Positions 6,956-17,000 of a DNA stretch of 57,149 nt are shown here, one piece after another. The stretch's first letter is position 1. Every line of letters starts with the position of its first letter. Source of the DNA: UBA2144 sp964506185. Lineage in GTDB: Bacteria > Patescibacteriota > Gracilibacteria > Peribacterales > Peribacteraceae. The stretch spans positions 1-57,149 of the forward strand of contig CAZDKL010000007.1 in assembly GCA_964506185.1 (NCBI GenBank). The letters run 5' to 3'. A program made the translations under genes and the position numbers. The notes under the pieces are model-generated. The model searched no databases and was not told the DNA's origin. It saw nothing but the letters and a program-made list of their open reading frames with translations.

Positions 6956-8224
6956 ATGAGAAAACTAAGAATAATAGCCCTTTTAGCTGTTTTATTCGTG
7001 CCATTGACCACCTTTGCCGCAAAGATTGAAATTAACCAAATCAGCCCTGTTTCTGGCTACTACAGCGAATGGACTCTACTTAAACCAAACACAATGATTG
7101 TAGAAGGAAGACATATGAATCAGGTGTTAGACGAACTTCCGGCAGGTGGATATAGCATCCGAGTGGATCCCCTCGAAGGAGCTACTGCCCATGTACGAAT
7201 TTCAAAAAATGGAAGTCAAATTGTTGATAACGATTACCCTCAAGGAGCCGTAACATTATCTGGTGGGGATAATGTAATAATTGAAATCGAAAACATTTAC
7301 ACTCGAGTTGGAAAAGTATCAGTTCAATCCAATCCACCCGGTCTAACTTTTACAATTATCGGACCTAACAACTTCAAGGAAGAAAAGACTACACCAGCTG
7401 ATTTTATTGATGTTCCAGAAGGGCTCTACACCGCTACCTACGATGCTATTGAGGGTTGCATTGAGCCTGTGTCGCGCTCCAACAGACTTCAAAAGGACAG
7501 TAGGATAAATCTAAATTTAACACTCGATTGTGACAACATCGAGCACCTAGAACAAACACAGGATCAGAATAAAACATTTCAGTTTGTTTCTGCGACTATA
7601 GATGGGAAATTAGTTATATTCGAGGATGTTCCCATCGACTCTTGGTTTGCCCCTCACGTTAATGACGCCATTAGAACTGGTATCATGTCTGGTTATAGGA
7701 ATAATTTAGGCAATATAAAGGGTCAATTCGGTCCTTCAGACAGAGTGAACATTGCACAACTCGCTAAAATCGCACATGAGGTAGCAGGTATCGATGATAG
7801 TAGAACCGGAAGAATTACTCCTAAAAACTTGCGAGCAAGAGGAACTTGGTTTGAGAGTTATTTCTCTTCAGCTGAGTCTCTTGGTTGGCAAGTATTTCAA
7901 AATGCACGTCTCGATCCTTCCAAAAACGCTACAAGAGGAGAAGTAATCGCTACAATTCTACAGGCTTTGGATGTTCCACGTGTTTGGCACAAGGGCAAAA
8001 TGTTTACAGACGTTAATTTCGATACGCCTTTCGCATCATCTATAGAAACAGCAGCTACAGACGGTGTTATGACCGGTTATAATGACGCACTTGGAAATCC
8101 AACAGGTGAATTTAGACCCGATGGAGCAATTAATCGTGCTGAAACTGCAAAACTTGTGACTTTGGCAATATCTTTATATAGAGAAAAAACTGATGAGATA
8201 AGGTCTTATCAGGATTTGCAGTAA
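6956..8224 (+). CDS. S-layer protein with SLH domains
   Basis: The 422 aa product has a clear signal peptide (MRKLRIIALLAVLFVPLTTF, cleavage after A-A near residue 22), a beta-rich N-terminal half with a PEGA-like stretch (about 117-170), then three S-layer homology repeats at roughly 222-280, 285-345 and 350-412. The first and third are well conserved (FEDVP...GIMSGYRNNLG; FTDVN...GVMTGYNDALG). SLH domains bind pyruvylated secondary wall polymer, which ties this gene to the CsaB-like enzyme at 20271. It may anchor the S-layer or be a minor SLH protein; it is small for a main lattice protein. Confidence 0.85.
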   Translation: MRKLRIIALLAVLFVPLTTFAAKIEINQISPVSGYYSEWTLLKPNTMIVEGRHMNQVLDELPAGGYSIRVDPLEGATAHVRISKNGSQIVDNDYPQGAVTLSGGDNVIIEIENIYTRVGKVSVQSNPPGLTFTIIGPNNFKEEKTTPADFIDVPEGLYTATYDAIEGCIEPVSRSNRLQKDSRINLNLTLDCDNIEHLEQTQDQNKTFQFVSATIDGKLVIFEDVPIDSWFAPHVNDAIRTGIMSGYRNNLGNIKGQFGPSDRVNIAQLAKIAHEVAGIDDSRTGRITPKNLRARGTWFESYFSSAESLGWQVFQNARLDPSKNATRGEVIATILQALDVPRVWHKGKMFTDVNFDTPFASSIETAATDGVMTGYNDALGNPTGEFRPDGAINRAETAKLVTLAISLYREKTDEIRSYQDLQ

Positions 8225-8225
8225 T

Positions 8226-9497
8226 TTACACAAGTCTCCTCGCCATATTCGTAATATCACCTGCCCCTAAACATATCAGCACGTCTCCGTTTTGTATTAT
8301 CTCGTTTCTGAGCGCGTGTTCAGTCTCTTCCAAGTTGCCTAAGTACTTTGTTCTGACATTACTCCCCTTCTCAACATCAGTTTTGAGCTTATTCATATCA
8401 ACTTTTTCTTTTTCAACATCGCTTCGCGCATCATAAACGTCAGTTATAACTAATTCGTGTGCTCCTTTGAAGCAAGTTTTGAATTCTTCGTAAAGTTTGA
8501 GTGTTCTGTCATGCATGTGGGGCTGAAAGGCACAAAGAATCCTCCTGTCAGGATATGCTTCCAGTGCCGACTGGACGGTGGCAGCAATTTCACGAGGATG
8601 ATGAGCGTAATCATCAATAACTGTTGCACCTTCGTAAGTTCCAATCACTTCCATCCTCCTCCAGCATCCGGAATATTCTTTAAGTGACTCTAGCGCTTCG
8701 TTTTCATCTATTCCAATAATCTGAGCGAGTCCCATTACAAGCTGTGCATTCTCCCGCATGTGCTTCCCCGGAACTCCGAGCTCAGGATATTCAAAACTAT
8801 CTGTGTCCATAACTTCTTTTTTAGCCTCTCTTACTATTTTTACGCAATCAGGGTCGTTCATATGAGTGATTACAATCCCTTCGCCTGATAATAGATTCAA
8901 AAACTCAACAAATGTCTCCTGATAAACCTTAACTGACTCGAATGCATCGAAGTGATCACCATCCGCATTCGTCATCAACACAATATCAGGCGAAAGACTT
9001 AGGAATGAACCACGATACTCACAAGCTTCGAGAAGAAAATACTCGCTATTACCCTTTCTCCAGTTCCTCCCATCGAGTTCCTTGAGCTTTGTACCAACCA
9101 CTACTGACGGATCCACGCCCGCATCCATTAAAACTCTCGCCGCCATAGCGACTGTCGAGGATTTACCATGCGTTCCACATACTGCAATGACTTTATAGTC
9201 ACGAGATAAGTCACCAAGCGCTTCAAAGTAGTTTTGCATCTTGACGTTAAGCTCACGTGCCCTAACCATTTCCGGTGCATCTTTTGGCATTGCCTCAGTG
9301 AATACAAATAAATCTATGTCCTCAGGTATATAAGTCCCATCCTGATTTAAGCCGACTGATATTCCCTGACTCCTCAAATCGTCTAGTAGCTCGCTCTCTG
9401 ACCTGTCACTACCAAAGACTTCATGTCCGTTGACATTCTGCATGGCAGCATATGCGCTTAGGCCTATTCCTCCAATGCCGGAACAGTAGATCTTCAT
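8226..9497 (-). CDS. murC: UDP-N-acetylmuramate--L-alanine ligase MurC
   Basis: MurC adds the first amino acid of the peptidoglycan stem peptide. The 423 aa product has the N-terminal GIGGIGLSAYA nucleotide-sugar fold, the ATP loop GTHGKSST (about 108-115), EACEYRGSF in the central domain and DDYAHHPREI at the C-terminal ligase domain boundary. Mpl is a close relative, but the length and N-terminus fit MurC. It is convergent with the SLH gene, one base apart. Upstream, TAAAAT ends 8 bases before the ATG, so it may be leaderless. Confidence 0.9.
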   Translation of the reverse strand: MKIYCSGIGGIGLSAYAAMQNVNGHEVFGSDRSESELLDDLRSQGISVGLNQDGTYIPEDIDLFVFTEAMPKDAPEMVRARELNVKMQNYFEALGDLSRDYKVIAVCGTHGKSSTVAMAARVLMDAGVDPSVVVGTKLKELDGRNWRKGNSEYFLLEACEYRGSFLSLSPDIVLMTNADGDHFDAFESVKVYQETFVEFLNLLSGEGIVITHMNDPDCVKIVREAKKEVMDTDSFEYPELGVPGKHMRENAQLVMGLAQIIGIDENEALESLKEYSGCWRRMEVIGTYEGATVIDDYAHHPREIAATVQSALEAYPDRRILCAFQPHMHDRTLKLYEEFKTCFKGAHELVITDVYDARSDVEKEKVDMNKLKTDVEKGSNVRTKYLGNLEETEHALRNEIIQNGDVLICLGAGDITNMARRLV

Positions 9498-9524
9498 TAA
9501 TATTTATTTTAACTCATTACATAT

Positions 9525-9588
9525 CTACTCACTACAAACTACTCACTTTATTTGATTAATTACGAGTGAGTAGTGAGTAGTGTGTAGT
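9525..9588. repeat. Inverted arms of a private word (TACTCAC/GTGAGTA)
   Basis: Left arm 9525-9546 is built from CTACTCAC-like words and the right arm 9564-9588 from GTGAGTAG-like words, with an AT-rich loop. It fills the divergent murC/DivIC promoter region. The word does not recur elsewhere in the window. Confidence 0.7.
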
Positions 9589-9593
9589 ATAAT
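9588..9593 (+). promoter_or_regulatory. -10 box predicting a leaderless DivIC-like mRNA
   Basis: Perfect TATAAT ending 6 bases before the ATG at 9600. A clear -35 box is not seen. Confidence 0.5.
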
Positions 9594-9599
9594 TGAAAT

Positions 9600-10046
9600 A
9601 TGGCATATAAAGACCTAGAGCCAGTTTCTAAACAGCTAACAATTGCAGTTGGACTGACGGTCGTGGGCTTTATGGCATTTGGATTGATTCTTTCTTACTA
9701 CAGAAACGTTCTTTTCGATCAAACTCTGATTGATATGAAGAGGCAAAACAACGGTCTTCGAGCCAGCATCGAAGAAGGTTATAGAAGTCTTGAGTACTAT
9801 AAATCAAGTCAATATAAAGATAAGTACGCAAAAGAAAATCTAGGGCTCGTTAATCCAGGGGAAAAAGTTCTCATTATCCAGAAGCCATCTGTTCCACTTA
9901 ATACAAATGAGGAAATTTCTGAAATGCAAAAGGAGCAACGAGATGCTGCTTTTCTGGAGTTACTAAGGCAAATGCCAATCTTGGAGCATTGGAAATTGTA
10001 TTTTTTTGACAAAGAAAAGCTTGAAGGGCTTAGAAGAGGTGTATAA
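9600..10046 (+). CDS. DivIC/FtsB-like septum formation initiator
   Basis: A 148 aa single-pass membrane protein. A short cytoplasmic N-terminus precedes a helix at about 15-34, an extracytoplasmic coiled coil (about 38-75) and the family end-motif YAKENLGLVNPGEKVLII. FtsB/DivIC proteins form a divisome complex with FtsL and FtsQ/DivIB and regulate septal peptidoglycan synthesis. It is divergent from murC. The C-terminal 45 residues, rich in charged amino acids, extend past the usual family end. Confidence 0.75.
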   Translation: MAYKDLEPVSKQLTIAVGLTVVGFMAFGLILSYYRNVLFDQTLIDMKRQNNGLRASIEEGYRSLEYYKSSQYKDKYAKENLGLVNPGEKVLIIQKPSVPLNTNEEISEMQKEQRDAAFLELLRQMPILEHWKLYFFDKEKLEGLRRGV

Positions 10047-10055
10047 TTAGTTCAT

Positions 10056-10256
10056 ATGCTAGATACCAGTATTGAGCTATCATTAGTGAGATCAGAAGGT
10101 GAAGCGAAAGCAGAACAAGTAAGAGCTAGAACACAGATTGATCATTACAGAAGAATTTTGGAGATGGCAAAAGGAATCATATTTGATTCAGCGCGATACT
10201 CTACCGGATCTTCAAGACCTGATAAGCTCCATCAAACTAATAGTGTTACATGTTGA
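10056..10256 (+). CDS. Small protein of unknown function
   Basis: A 66 aa, charged, mostly helical product (GEAKAEQVRARTQIDHYRR). I do not recognise it. It begins 10 bases after the DivIC-like stop, and a perfect TATAAT (10042-10047) ends 8 bases before its ATG, matching the leaderless pattern of accepted genes. That supports a real gene, but length and lack of homologues known to me keep this uncertain. Confidence 0.45.
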   Translation: MLDTSIELSLVRSEGEAKAEQVRARTQIDHYRRILEMAKGIIFDSARYSTGSSRPDKLHQTNSVTC

Positions 10257-10257
10257 T

Positions 10258-10335
<78 letters not shown>

Positions 10336-10450
10336 TCGTACTTGAGGGATTATAGTCAAAGAATCTAGAAGCTAAAAGCTAAAAGCTAACAATCTTTATT
10401 CTCTTGTTTTTTCTAGACAGTCTCATCTATATCCGTAAAATGCTCTTGAT

Positions 10451-10738
10451 ATGGCCCATAAGAAAGCCGGAGGCTCAACATCAAACGGCAGAGACTCACT
10501 CGCAAAGCGCAGAGGCGTAAAGCGCTTTGGGGGCCAACACGTGTCTGCAGGAGAGATTTTGGTGCGTCAGAAGGGATTTTGGTACAGACCCGGTGACAAC
10601 ACCCATATGGGTAATGATTGGACAATTCATGCAGATGCTGACGGAAAAGTCACCTTCTCTAAGAAAAGACTCACAAAATTCAACGGCAAACGTGAGATTT
10701 GCACTTTTGTTCACGTTGAGCCAGTAGCTTCAAAATAA
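10451..10738 (+). CDS. rpmA: 50S ribosomal protein bL27
   Basis: The N-terminus MAHKKAGGSTSNGRDS reaches the peptidyl transferase centre in the family; the conserved RRGVKRFGGQ and GNDWTIHADADG follow. It is 95 aa, slightly longer than usual (about 85). There is no firmicute-type cleavable N-terminal extension. rplU, the usual partner, is absent. The gene stands alone between the initiator tRNA and an unknown gene. Confidence 0.95.
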   Translation: MAHKKAGGSTSNGRDSLAKRRGVKRFGGQHVSAGEILVRQKGFWYRPGDNTHMGNDWTIHADADGKVTFSKKRLTKFNGKREICTFVHVEPVASK

Positions 10739-10747
10739 TAATCCCCG

Positions 10748-10753
10748 TATAAT
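10748..10753 (+). promoter_or_regulatory. -10 box 6 bases before the next gene
   Basis: Perfect TATAAT between rpmA and the ATG at 10760. It predicts a leaderless transcript for the 236 aa gene, separate from rpmA. Confidence 0.5.
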
Positions 10754-10759
10754 TCAATT

Positions 10760-11470
10760 ATGTCCGAAGAAATTATTGGCGGCTTGGACGTAGATGGTGG
10801 TCCCGGTGAAGGCGGGAGCGGTGTATCTGAGCAACTGAGTGAAAACGCCAGACAAAAGTTTGCTGCGGCTGCTGCAGCGATGCAGCAGATTAAAAGAGAG
10901 GAGAAACAATCAAAAAAACGTGATGACCAGGTAGCGAATGCCATAATCCAATTCCTTGGAGATGAAGGAAATGCTCACCTATTCACACTGATCGCAAGGT
11001 TAGTCGCTCGCAACTGCCCAAGCATATTCATTCTTGCAATTCTCTCACTGATACATGAGGGATGTCAGCAGGCAGTTCAGGAATACCTGAAAGAATCAGG
11101 GCACAAGTCCGCCGAAGATGCTGTTGATGAGTCCATGGCGTTAACAAAGACCGGCGAATTGGATCCTGATGTAAACAAGGCTCTGGTTTCTTGGATCACA
11201 CGTATGCAAATGGTCCTTTCGATGTCTTCTGGAAAAATTATTGCTAGACTGATGGTTGATGAAAAGAATATAGATGGATCAGTTCTTCAACTGACCACCT
11301 TTGTACTTCAGGACTTTTTCGAAGAACGTAAAAAAGCTATGCCCTTCGAGAAGCTCCAGCCACTTACAGCAAGCATTATGCAGGCAGTGCTTCAACCGTT
11401 TATGAAAGAAGCAAGAAAAGTTTTAGCTGAAGCAAGTGCTGAGGAAGAAGATGATATTGATGAGGTCTAG
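10760..11470 (+). CDS. Unknown 236 aa helical protein
   Basis: I do not recognise a family. A Gly-rich acidic N-terminus (about 1-25) is followed by an Ala/Gln helix, a charged segment, and a hydrophobic stretch at about 83-98 (NCPSIFILAILSLI) that may be one membrane or buried helix. The rest is helical and ends in an acidic tail (EEEDDIDEV). It overlaps the convergent 2H phosphoesterase gene at the stop codons: both stops are read from the same CTAG. The only promoter evidence is TATAAT 6 bases before the ATG. Confidence 0.75.
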   Translation: MSEEIIGGLDVDGGPGEGGSGVSEQLSENARQKFAAAAAAMQQIKREEKQSKKRDDQVANAIIQFLGDEGNAHLFTLIARLVARNCPSIFILAILSLIHEGCQQAVQEYLKESGHKSAEDAVDESMALTKTGELDPDVNKALVSWITRMQMVLSMSSGKIIARLMVDEKNIDGSVLQLTTFVLQDFFEERKKAMPFEKLQPLTASIMQAVLQPFMKEARKVLAEASAEEEDDIDEV

Positions 11471-12009
11471 AGAAAAACAAAGTCCTCAATCGGAGTCTGC
11501 CTACGACCCTCAACCATCCCATAAAGCCTCAGACGATCAAACTTAATTTCAAACTGACAGTCCTTGAGCTTCTTCATTACATTCTTTTTAACTACTGCGA
11601 ACTTTTGCGGGTGATTCATGCGTGCAAGTGTTATGTGAGCCTTAAATGGACGACTCTCGGGCCACGGACATGCCTTTTTTACTCTGGCTAACTCGTCAGA
11701 GAATGCACACTTAAGAAAAAGTACCCTATCTTCCCCTCTTGATCCGAAAGTTTCAGCTGATTCGACACTTATAGTGAATGGCGAAGTGCACTGAGCGATC
11801 TTAGCAGCTGTTTCTTTGATCTGACCTAACTCAATCTCCATAACTTCTTTCCAATAATAAAGAGTTAAATGAGGTGAAGCGGGATTTTGGAACCTTAAGC
11901 AGTCAGAAAACTCTTTAAGCTCTTCTTGAAGCGCCTGGAACTGCCACTTGGCTTCATTTTCGAGTGGAAGTGCAATGAATGTTGCCTGTAAAGGGAAAAT
12001 TAACTCCAT
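11467..12009 (-). CDS. 2H phosphoesterase (RNA 2',3'-cyclic phosphodiesterase, ThpR/LigT-like)
   Basis: The 180 aa product has the two HxT motifs of the 2H superfamily: PHLTLYY (HLT) and FKAHITLARM (HIT). Members open 2',3'-cyclic phosphates on RNA and show reversible 2'-5' ligase activity in vitro; the physiological substrate is usually unknown. A longer frame starts at 12018, but TACAAT ends 7 bases before the internal ATG at 12009, matching the local leaderless pattern, and that start gives the usual short family N-terminus. Confidence 0.82.
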   Translation of the reverse strand: MELIFPLQATFIALPLENEAKWQFQALQEELKEFSDCLRFQNPASPHLTLYYWKEVMEIELGQIKETAAKIAQCTSPFTISVESAETFGSRGEDRVLFLKCAFSDELARVKKACPWPESRPFKAHITLARMNHPQKFAVVKKNVMKKLKDCQFEIKFDRLRLYGMVEGRRQTPIEDFVFL

Positions 12010-12043
12010 TGTTATCATTGTACATCGCAGGTCGAAGACCTGC

Positions 12044-12108
12044 TCTGGTTTTTGTTTTCAATTTATCACTTTTAACTATTAACTTTTAACTTTTCACTAT
12101 TCACTTCA
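12044..12108. repeat. One-armed word array (CTTTTAAC/CTTTTCAC)
   Basis: The spacer between the 2H gene and lepA contains degenerate tandem words of the type AACTTTT and CACTATT. No inverted arm is present. It runs up to the last codons of lepA. Confidence 0.5.
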
Positions 12109-13920
12109 TCTTTTCAGCACCGACAGAAACGCCTCTTGAGTTAATGTAACCTTCCCCATCGCTTTCATCCTCTTTTTTCCTTTCTTTTGCTTCTTTAGAA
12201 CTTTCTGCTTTCGTGTTACATCTCCACCATACAATCCTGCCGTCACATCTTTTCTGAATGCAGGAAGAGTTTCACGTGCAATTATTTTTGAACCAATAGC
12301 AGCCTGAATAGGTATCTGATATTGTGCCTTTGGAATTGTTTTTTTAAGTTTTTTTGCAATAGCAGCTCCAGCTGACTGTGCTTCTGACTTATGAATAATA
12401 GTACTGAGTGCATCAGCTGGTTCCCCCAGCAAAAGAATATCCATTTTTACTAAGTCCTCTGCTCTAAAGCCCAGATGTTCGTAACTCATGGAACCAAAAC
12501 CGGAAGTAGCGGACTTTAATGCGTCAAAAAAGTCCAAAACAATCCCCTGAAGCGGGACTTCAAAGTGAAGAAGAGCGCGATCGGCTTCCAGGTACTCAAG
12601 TGACAGATAAATTCCTCTCTTTTTCTGAACTAATTCCATTACAGGACCAACATCTTCTTTTCTTCCAATGATCTCGAGCTTTACCCATGGTTCTCTTACT
12701 TCTTTTATATAAGTTGGATCAGGATAATCAGCTGGATTGCTAATTTCTGCTACGCTTGGTTCATCGGCCTTCAAAATACTGGACCTGACTACTTCGGCAG
12801 GATTATTTGAATTAAGTTCAACTTCATAAAGAACGCTTGGGGCAGTTATAACCAGATCACAGTCGTGTTCCCGCTCCAATCTTTCCTGAACTATATCCAT
12901 ATGAAGAAGGCCCAGGAAGCCACACCTGAAACCGTTGCCGAGAGCCGCGTTTCTTTCCGGTTCAAACTTAAGTGCTGCATCATTAAGAGCAAGTTTTTCC
13001 AAAGCTTCTCTTAGCTGAGGGTAATCATCAGTCGTAGAAGGATAGAGACCGGCGAAAACCATCGGTTGTACTTCCTTATATCCAGGCAAAGGTTCTGATT
13101 CAGGAGACAAAGCAACTGTGTCTCCTGTTCTAACATCCGTAACTTCCTTTGCTCCTGTAACAAGATAACCAATCTCCCCTTCGGAAAGCTTATTATCTGA
13201 CACATAATCCGGGGCAAAGTGTCCGCAATCTGTTATTTCCACCTGAACTTTGGTTCCCAGCAGATTCACTTTCTGACCTTTAACAAATTCTCCTTCAACA
13301 ACTCTTACGTATGCGACTGCGCCGCGATATGGATCCATAACTGCATCGAAAATAAGAGCTTTTGATGAACCTGATATATTGTTTGAGTCCGGCCCTGGCA
13401 CTCTTTCTATTACCGCGTTCAAAACATCTTCAACTCCCCTACCATCTTTTGCTGAAATTAGGAGAATTTCATCTTTTTTGCATCCAAGAAGTTTCATTAC
13501 CTCTACGCTAACTCCCTCCGGGTCCGCTGCAGGCAAATCAATCTTGTTTAGAACCGGAATGATCTTAAGATCATGCTCCATGGCCATATAAAGTACTGCA
13601 AGTGTCTGTGCTTGAATACCTTGGGCAGAATCCACAAGTAAAATTGCCCCTTCACATGCCGCAAGTGATCGGCTAACTTCATATCGAAAGTCAGTATGAC
13701 CGGGAGTATCAATCAGATTGAGTTGAACACCTTCATGTTCCATTCGTACAGGCTGAAGCTTGATCGTAATCCCCCGCTCCCGCTCCAAATCCATAGTATC
13801 AAGAAGCTGCTCCTTCATCTGGCGCTTATCTTTTGTGCCTGTAAGCTCAATCATCCTGTCTGCTAACGTAGATTTGCCGTGGTCTATATGAGCTATTATG
13901 CAGAAATTTCTTATATCCAT
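12106..13920 (-). CDS. lepA: Elongation factor 4 (LepA)
   Basis: LepA is a ribosome-associated GTPase that can back-translocate ribosomes and aids 30S assembly. The 604 aa product has normal length. G-domain motifs are AHIDHGKST (about 9-17), DTPGHTDF and NKIDLP, followed by the EF-G-like domains and the Lys-rich LepA-specific C-terminus (TRKQKVLKKQKKGKKR). It lies downstream of the 1,597 aa gene with a 127 bp gap holding a palindromic repeat. Confidence 0.96.
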   Translation of the reverse strand: MDIRNFCIIAHIDHGKSTLADRMIELTGTKDKRQMKEQLLDTMDLERERGITIKLQPVRMEHEGVQLNLIDTPGHTDFRYEVSRSLAACEGAILLVDSAQGIQAQTLAVLYMAMEHDLKIIPVLNKIDLPAADPEGVSVEVMKLLGCKKDEILLISAKDGRGVEDVLNAVIERVPGPDSNNISGSSKALIFDAVMDPYRGAVAYVRVVEGEFVKGQKVNLLGTKVQVEITDCGHFAPDYVSDNKLSEGEIGYLVTGAKEVTDVRTGDTVALSPESEPLPGYKEVQPMVFAGLYPSTTDDYPQLREALEKLALNDAALKFEPERNAALGNGFRCGFLGLLHMDIVQERLEREHDCDLVITAPSVLYEVELNSNNPAEVVRSSILKADEPSVAEISNPADYPDPTYIKEVREPWVKLEIIGRKEDVGPVMELVQKKRGIYLSLEYLEADRALLHFEVPLQGIVLDFFDALKSATSGFGSMSYEHLGFRAEDLVKMDILLLGEPADALSTIIHKSEAQSAGAAIAKKLKKTIPKAQYQIPIQAAIGSKIIARETLPAFRKDVTAGLYGGDVTRKQKVLKKQKKGKKRMKAMGKVTLTQEAFLSVLKR

Positions 13921-13935
13921 AATGTAATAGTGTAT

Positions 13936-13975
13936 GTCCTGAGCGAGTCCGCCTCAGACGGACGAGTCGAAGGGC
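13936..13975. repeat. GAGCGAGTC...GAGTCGAAGGG-type palindromic repeat
   Basis: CCTGAGCGAGTC is followed by a GTCCG/CGGAC hairpin (13947-13963) and GAGTCGAAGGGC. Repeats of this type (CCTGAGC...GTCGAAGGG) are scattered in many bacterial genomes as I remember them; copy number here cannot be judged from one window. Confidence 0.5.
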
Positions 13976-14047
13976 AGAAATTGCGGATTTCCATTCACAA
14001 AGAGGATACCTAAAAACCGGCAGTTTTACACCAAAAAGTCCTTTTCT

Positions 14048-17000
14048 CTAAATGATTCCGAACAGCGATGTGACAGCATCATTAGACGACTTAACCCCAT
14101 ACTTTTCATTATGAAAGTTCTCTCCCCAGGCCATCATTTTATCGGCTTCTTTCTGACTCTTTCTGAAATCCGGTTTTTCCCCCTTCTTGAGAGCATCCCA
14201 AAGTGCCAATCCCGGGTCATCGATAAGCGTTACTCGCTTTGCACTGTATGTCGGATTCTGAATAACTGCCTTTATCCAGTTAAAATCAGGATCGTTCGGG
14301 TTTACAAACTTACCATTCTTATCAACAGGTACCCAATACGACTTACCTTCATGCTTAACTGAAACAAATTTACTTGGCTTTGCATCAACTAAATATTCCT
14401 TCATGGATTTTGTTGATATTTCCTTAGCTTTGCCAGCCAAAAATATTTCAATACCCTCAATATCCTTGCTTCCGTCCTCCAATTGCTTCATCAAAGGCTC
14501 ATACATCTCTTCAAATTTTCGTCTAAGTTCTATCCTTACAATATTTGCTCCATCCGGACTTAGTTTTGCAGTCGCAAGTCCATCCGCCAGAAGCATTGTA
14601 TGCTTAAGTCTGTCTTTAAGAATCTGTTGAGCGTATTGCTTTGCCTCTTCGGGTTGAGTTTCTTTAAGAGATGCATAACGAACGCGTGCAGACTCAAGTT
14701 GTTTCACATGGAACTCGTTAATTTGCTTATCAACATTCTTCCAGTAATCAGGGTATTTCTTTTCTCCTTTAACCAAGTTTAATTGAAGTAATTTTTCATA
14801 AGTGTCTGTTCTTCGAATATGTTCCTCCAATGAGAACTTATTTTTTACCGTTGAATATTCAAAGTACTCCAGCTTTCGCCTTCTCCATTGTTTGGTTTCA
14901 AATGCCAAATCATCGAAATACCGTCTCGAAATTGCAGCTTCCTTTGAGCCATATTTTTTAATATGACTTTTCTGAGCAGATTCGTGTATTCCGTTAAACC
15001 AATCTTCAGCTTTCTTGTACTTCTCCGGTGAATGATTAGGAGTTGCAGTCTTAAACAAATAGGACTCGAATGCAGTTTTTGCTCTAGTTCTTTTAGTCTG
15101 CCATTCACTAATCCCCGTTCCAACCAGAGCCGGATCCACCCAGTTAACTCCAGGTTCTGCAACTTCCACAATTTCCGAAATTAATTCCCCAGTACGCATC
15201 TTGTCGTATGCTCCGTTCGATACTTTTTGCATTGATATTGCAAACTCGTAAAGATGATCCGCATAAACAGCGCCTCCAACCAGAGGAACAGCTATCCATC
15301 CTGTTGGCGAAGCAATAAGTAAGACTCCACCCGCTCCGGTTAATATCAAACTCTCTCTCTTGTCTTTAAGTATACGAACTTCTTCCATCTTTCCTTGTTT
15401 GGCCAGGTCCTTTATTCGCGCTTCGTTAAGTGCGATGAATATTCCATCTATTAACAAACCTATTCCAACGATTTTTGCCATACTACTACGCCTGGCAAGT
15501 ACTGTAGCCTTCTGAAGTCTCACAGCTTCATCACTATGCTTGGCTGCCTCGCGAAGAAGAGTTGGATCACTTACAATATCCGCAAGCTTACCGGAACGAG
15601 CAACCGCATCATCCATTCTGCTAGCTTCTCTTAATCTCTGAATAAGTTCATCTACATCATCAAGTTGCTCAAGTGACCTTCCGCAATATCCTTTCTCAAC
15701 CATATATCTCGCTTCAGCTCTCATAAAGTTATCTCCTTCCTCAAGTATTTTGTATTTTGCTTTCAGATCCTTCATTTCCCACATGCGCCATTCTCCATTA
15801 CTGCACATTCCGGCCCCTTTGGTTCCCGGAGTAACTATGTCTCCGGTCGGTTCTATTTTATGAGCCTCATTTATCAACTCCCAATCTATATCCCTGCCTG
15901 CAAAACGATTTTTACCATCAATTTTTTCAAGATCTGCGTCCATTGCTTTGCGTGCTCTATCTATTCTTTCCGGACCTTCCATTTCATCAATTACCCGTGC
16001 CAGATCTTCTTCAAACGATGCTCCCCCCGGCGACCTTACAGGAGCCGGCGTTCTTTCGAGCCCCGGAGGTGGCGCGTTTCTTGCGGCCCTCCATGCTTGA
16101 TAGCGTCTTACTCCCGCTCTTCCGCCATCACGACCCCATACATACGGACGCGAGACCCCCCAGTTCACTCCTCGTCTTACTCTGGTTGCAATAGGATTCC
16201 CCGGCAGATATCCCCTTGCATAAAGGTACCCGCCTGTAGCTCCGGTTGCGACTTCGGCAATGGTAGTAATAACCCCGGCTGTTATATAAGCGGATAAGTG
16301 CTTGAGATAATCATACTCAGCATACTTAACAGCATGATGATTGAATTGCCCGCGGAGCTTCATCATCATTCCCCTTGTTCCTCTGTCCATTGCTTCTATA
16401 TGTTCAAAATGAAGTCTGAAAATCTTTGAATATGCACCGATTATTTCTCGCTGTACCTGCATCAGCTCCGCCTTTGCGCTTTGAAGTTCCGCCTGATTGG
16501 CATTCGGTTGCGCCTCAAGAGCTTCAATCTTCTCTTTTGCCTCTTTGTACCTCTGCTTGAGCTTAGCAACATCCTTTTTTGTCGGCATTACGGACACAAA
16601 AGGATCAAATTCAGGTGCCACAGGACTCATTCCCATTGCACCCCGCGCTTCTTTGTATTTTTCCCTGGCTTCTTTCCCTCCTTTCTTTGTTTTTACCGAT
16701 TCTTCAAGATTTTTTCTGGACGAAATAACTCCGTCGCTCAAAGTATTGTACTTTTCTATGTAACTTTCTATCTGATCTTCGGGAACTCCCCAAAACTTTA
16801 CCATTTCCTCACACTGCTTCTTCAAATGCTCCACTGTCGGTTGGTGGCCTTCGGCCTCCGCTGCATGTATTGCGCCTCTCAGACCTACAAAATCCTCCAA
16901 TCTGGCATCTTTCACCGTATAAACGAGCGATAGAGCCTCAGGCGTCTCAATTTCATGAAGATCTCTTAGCATGTCCACGCTTTCTTCAATCAACGATCCT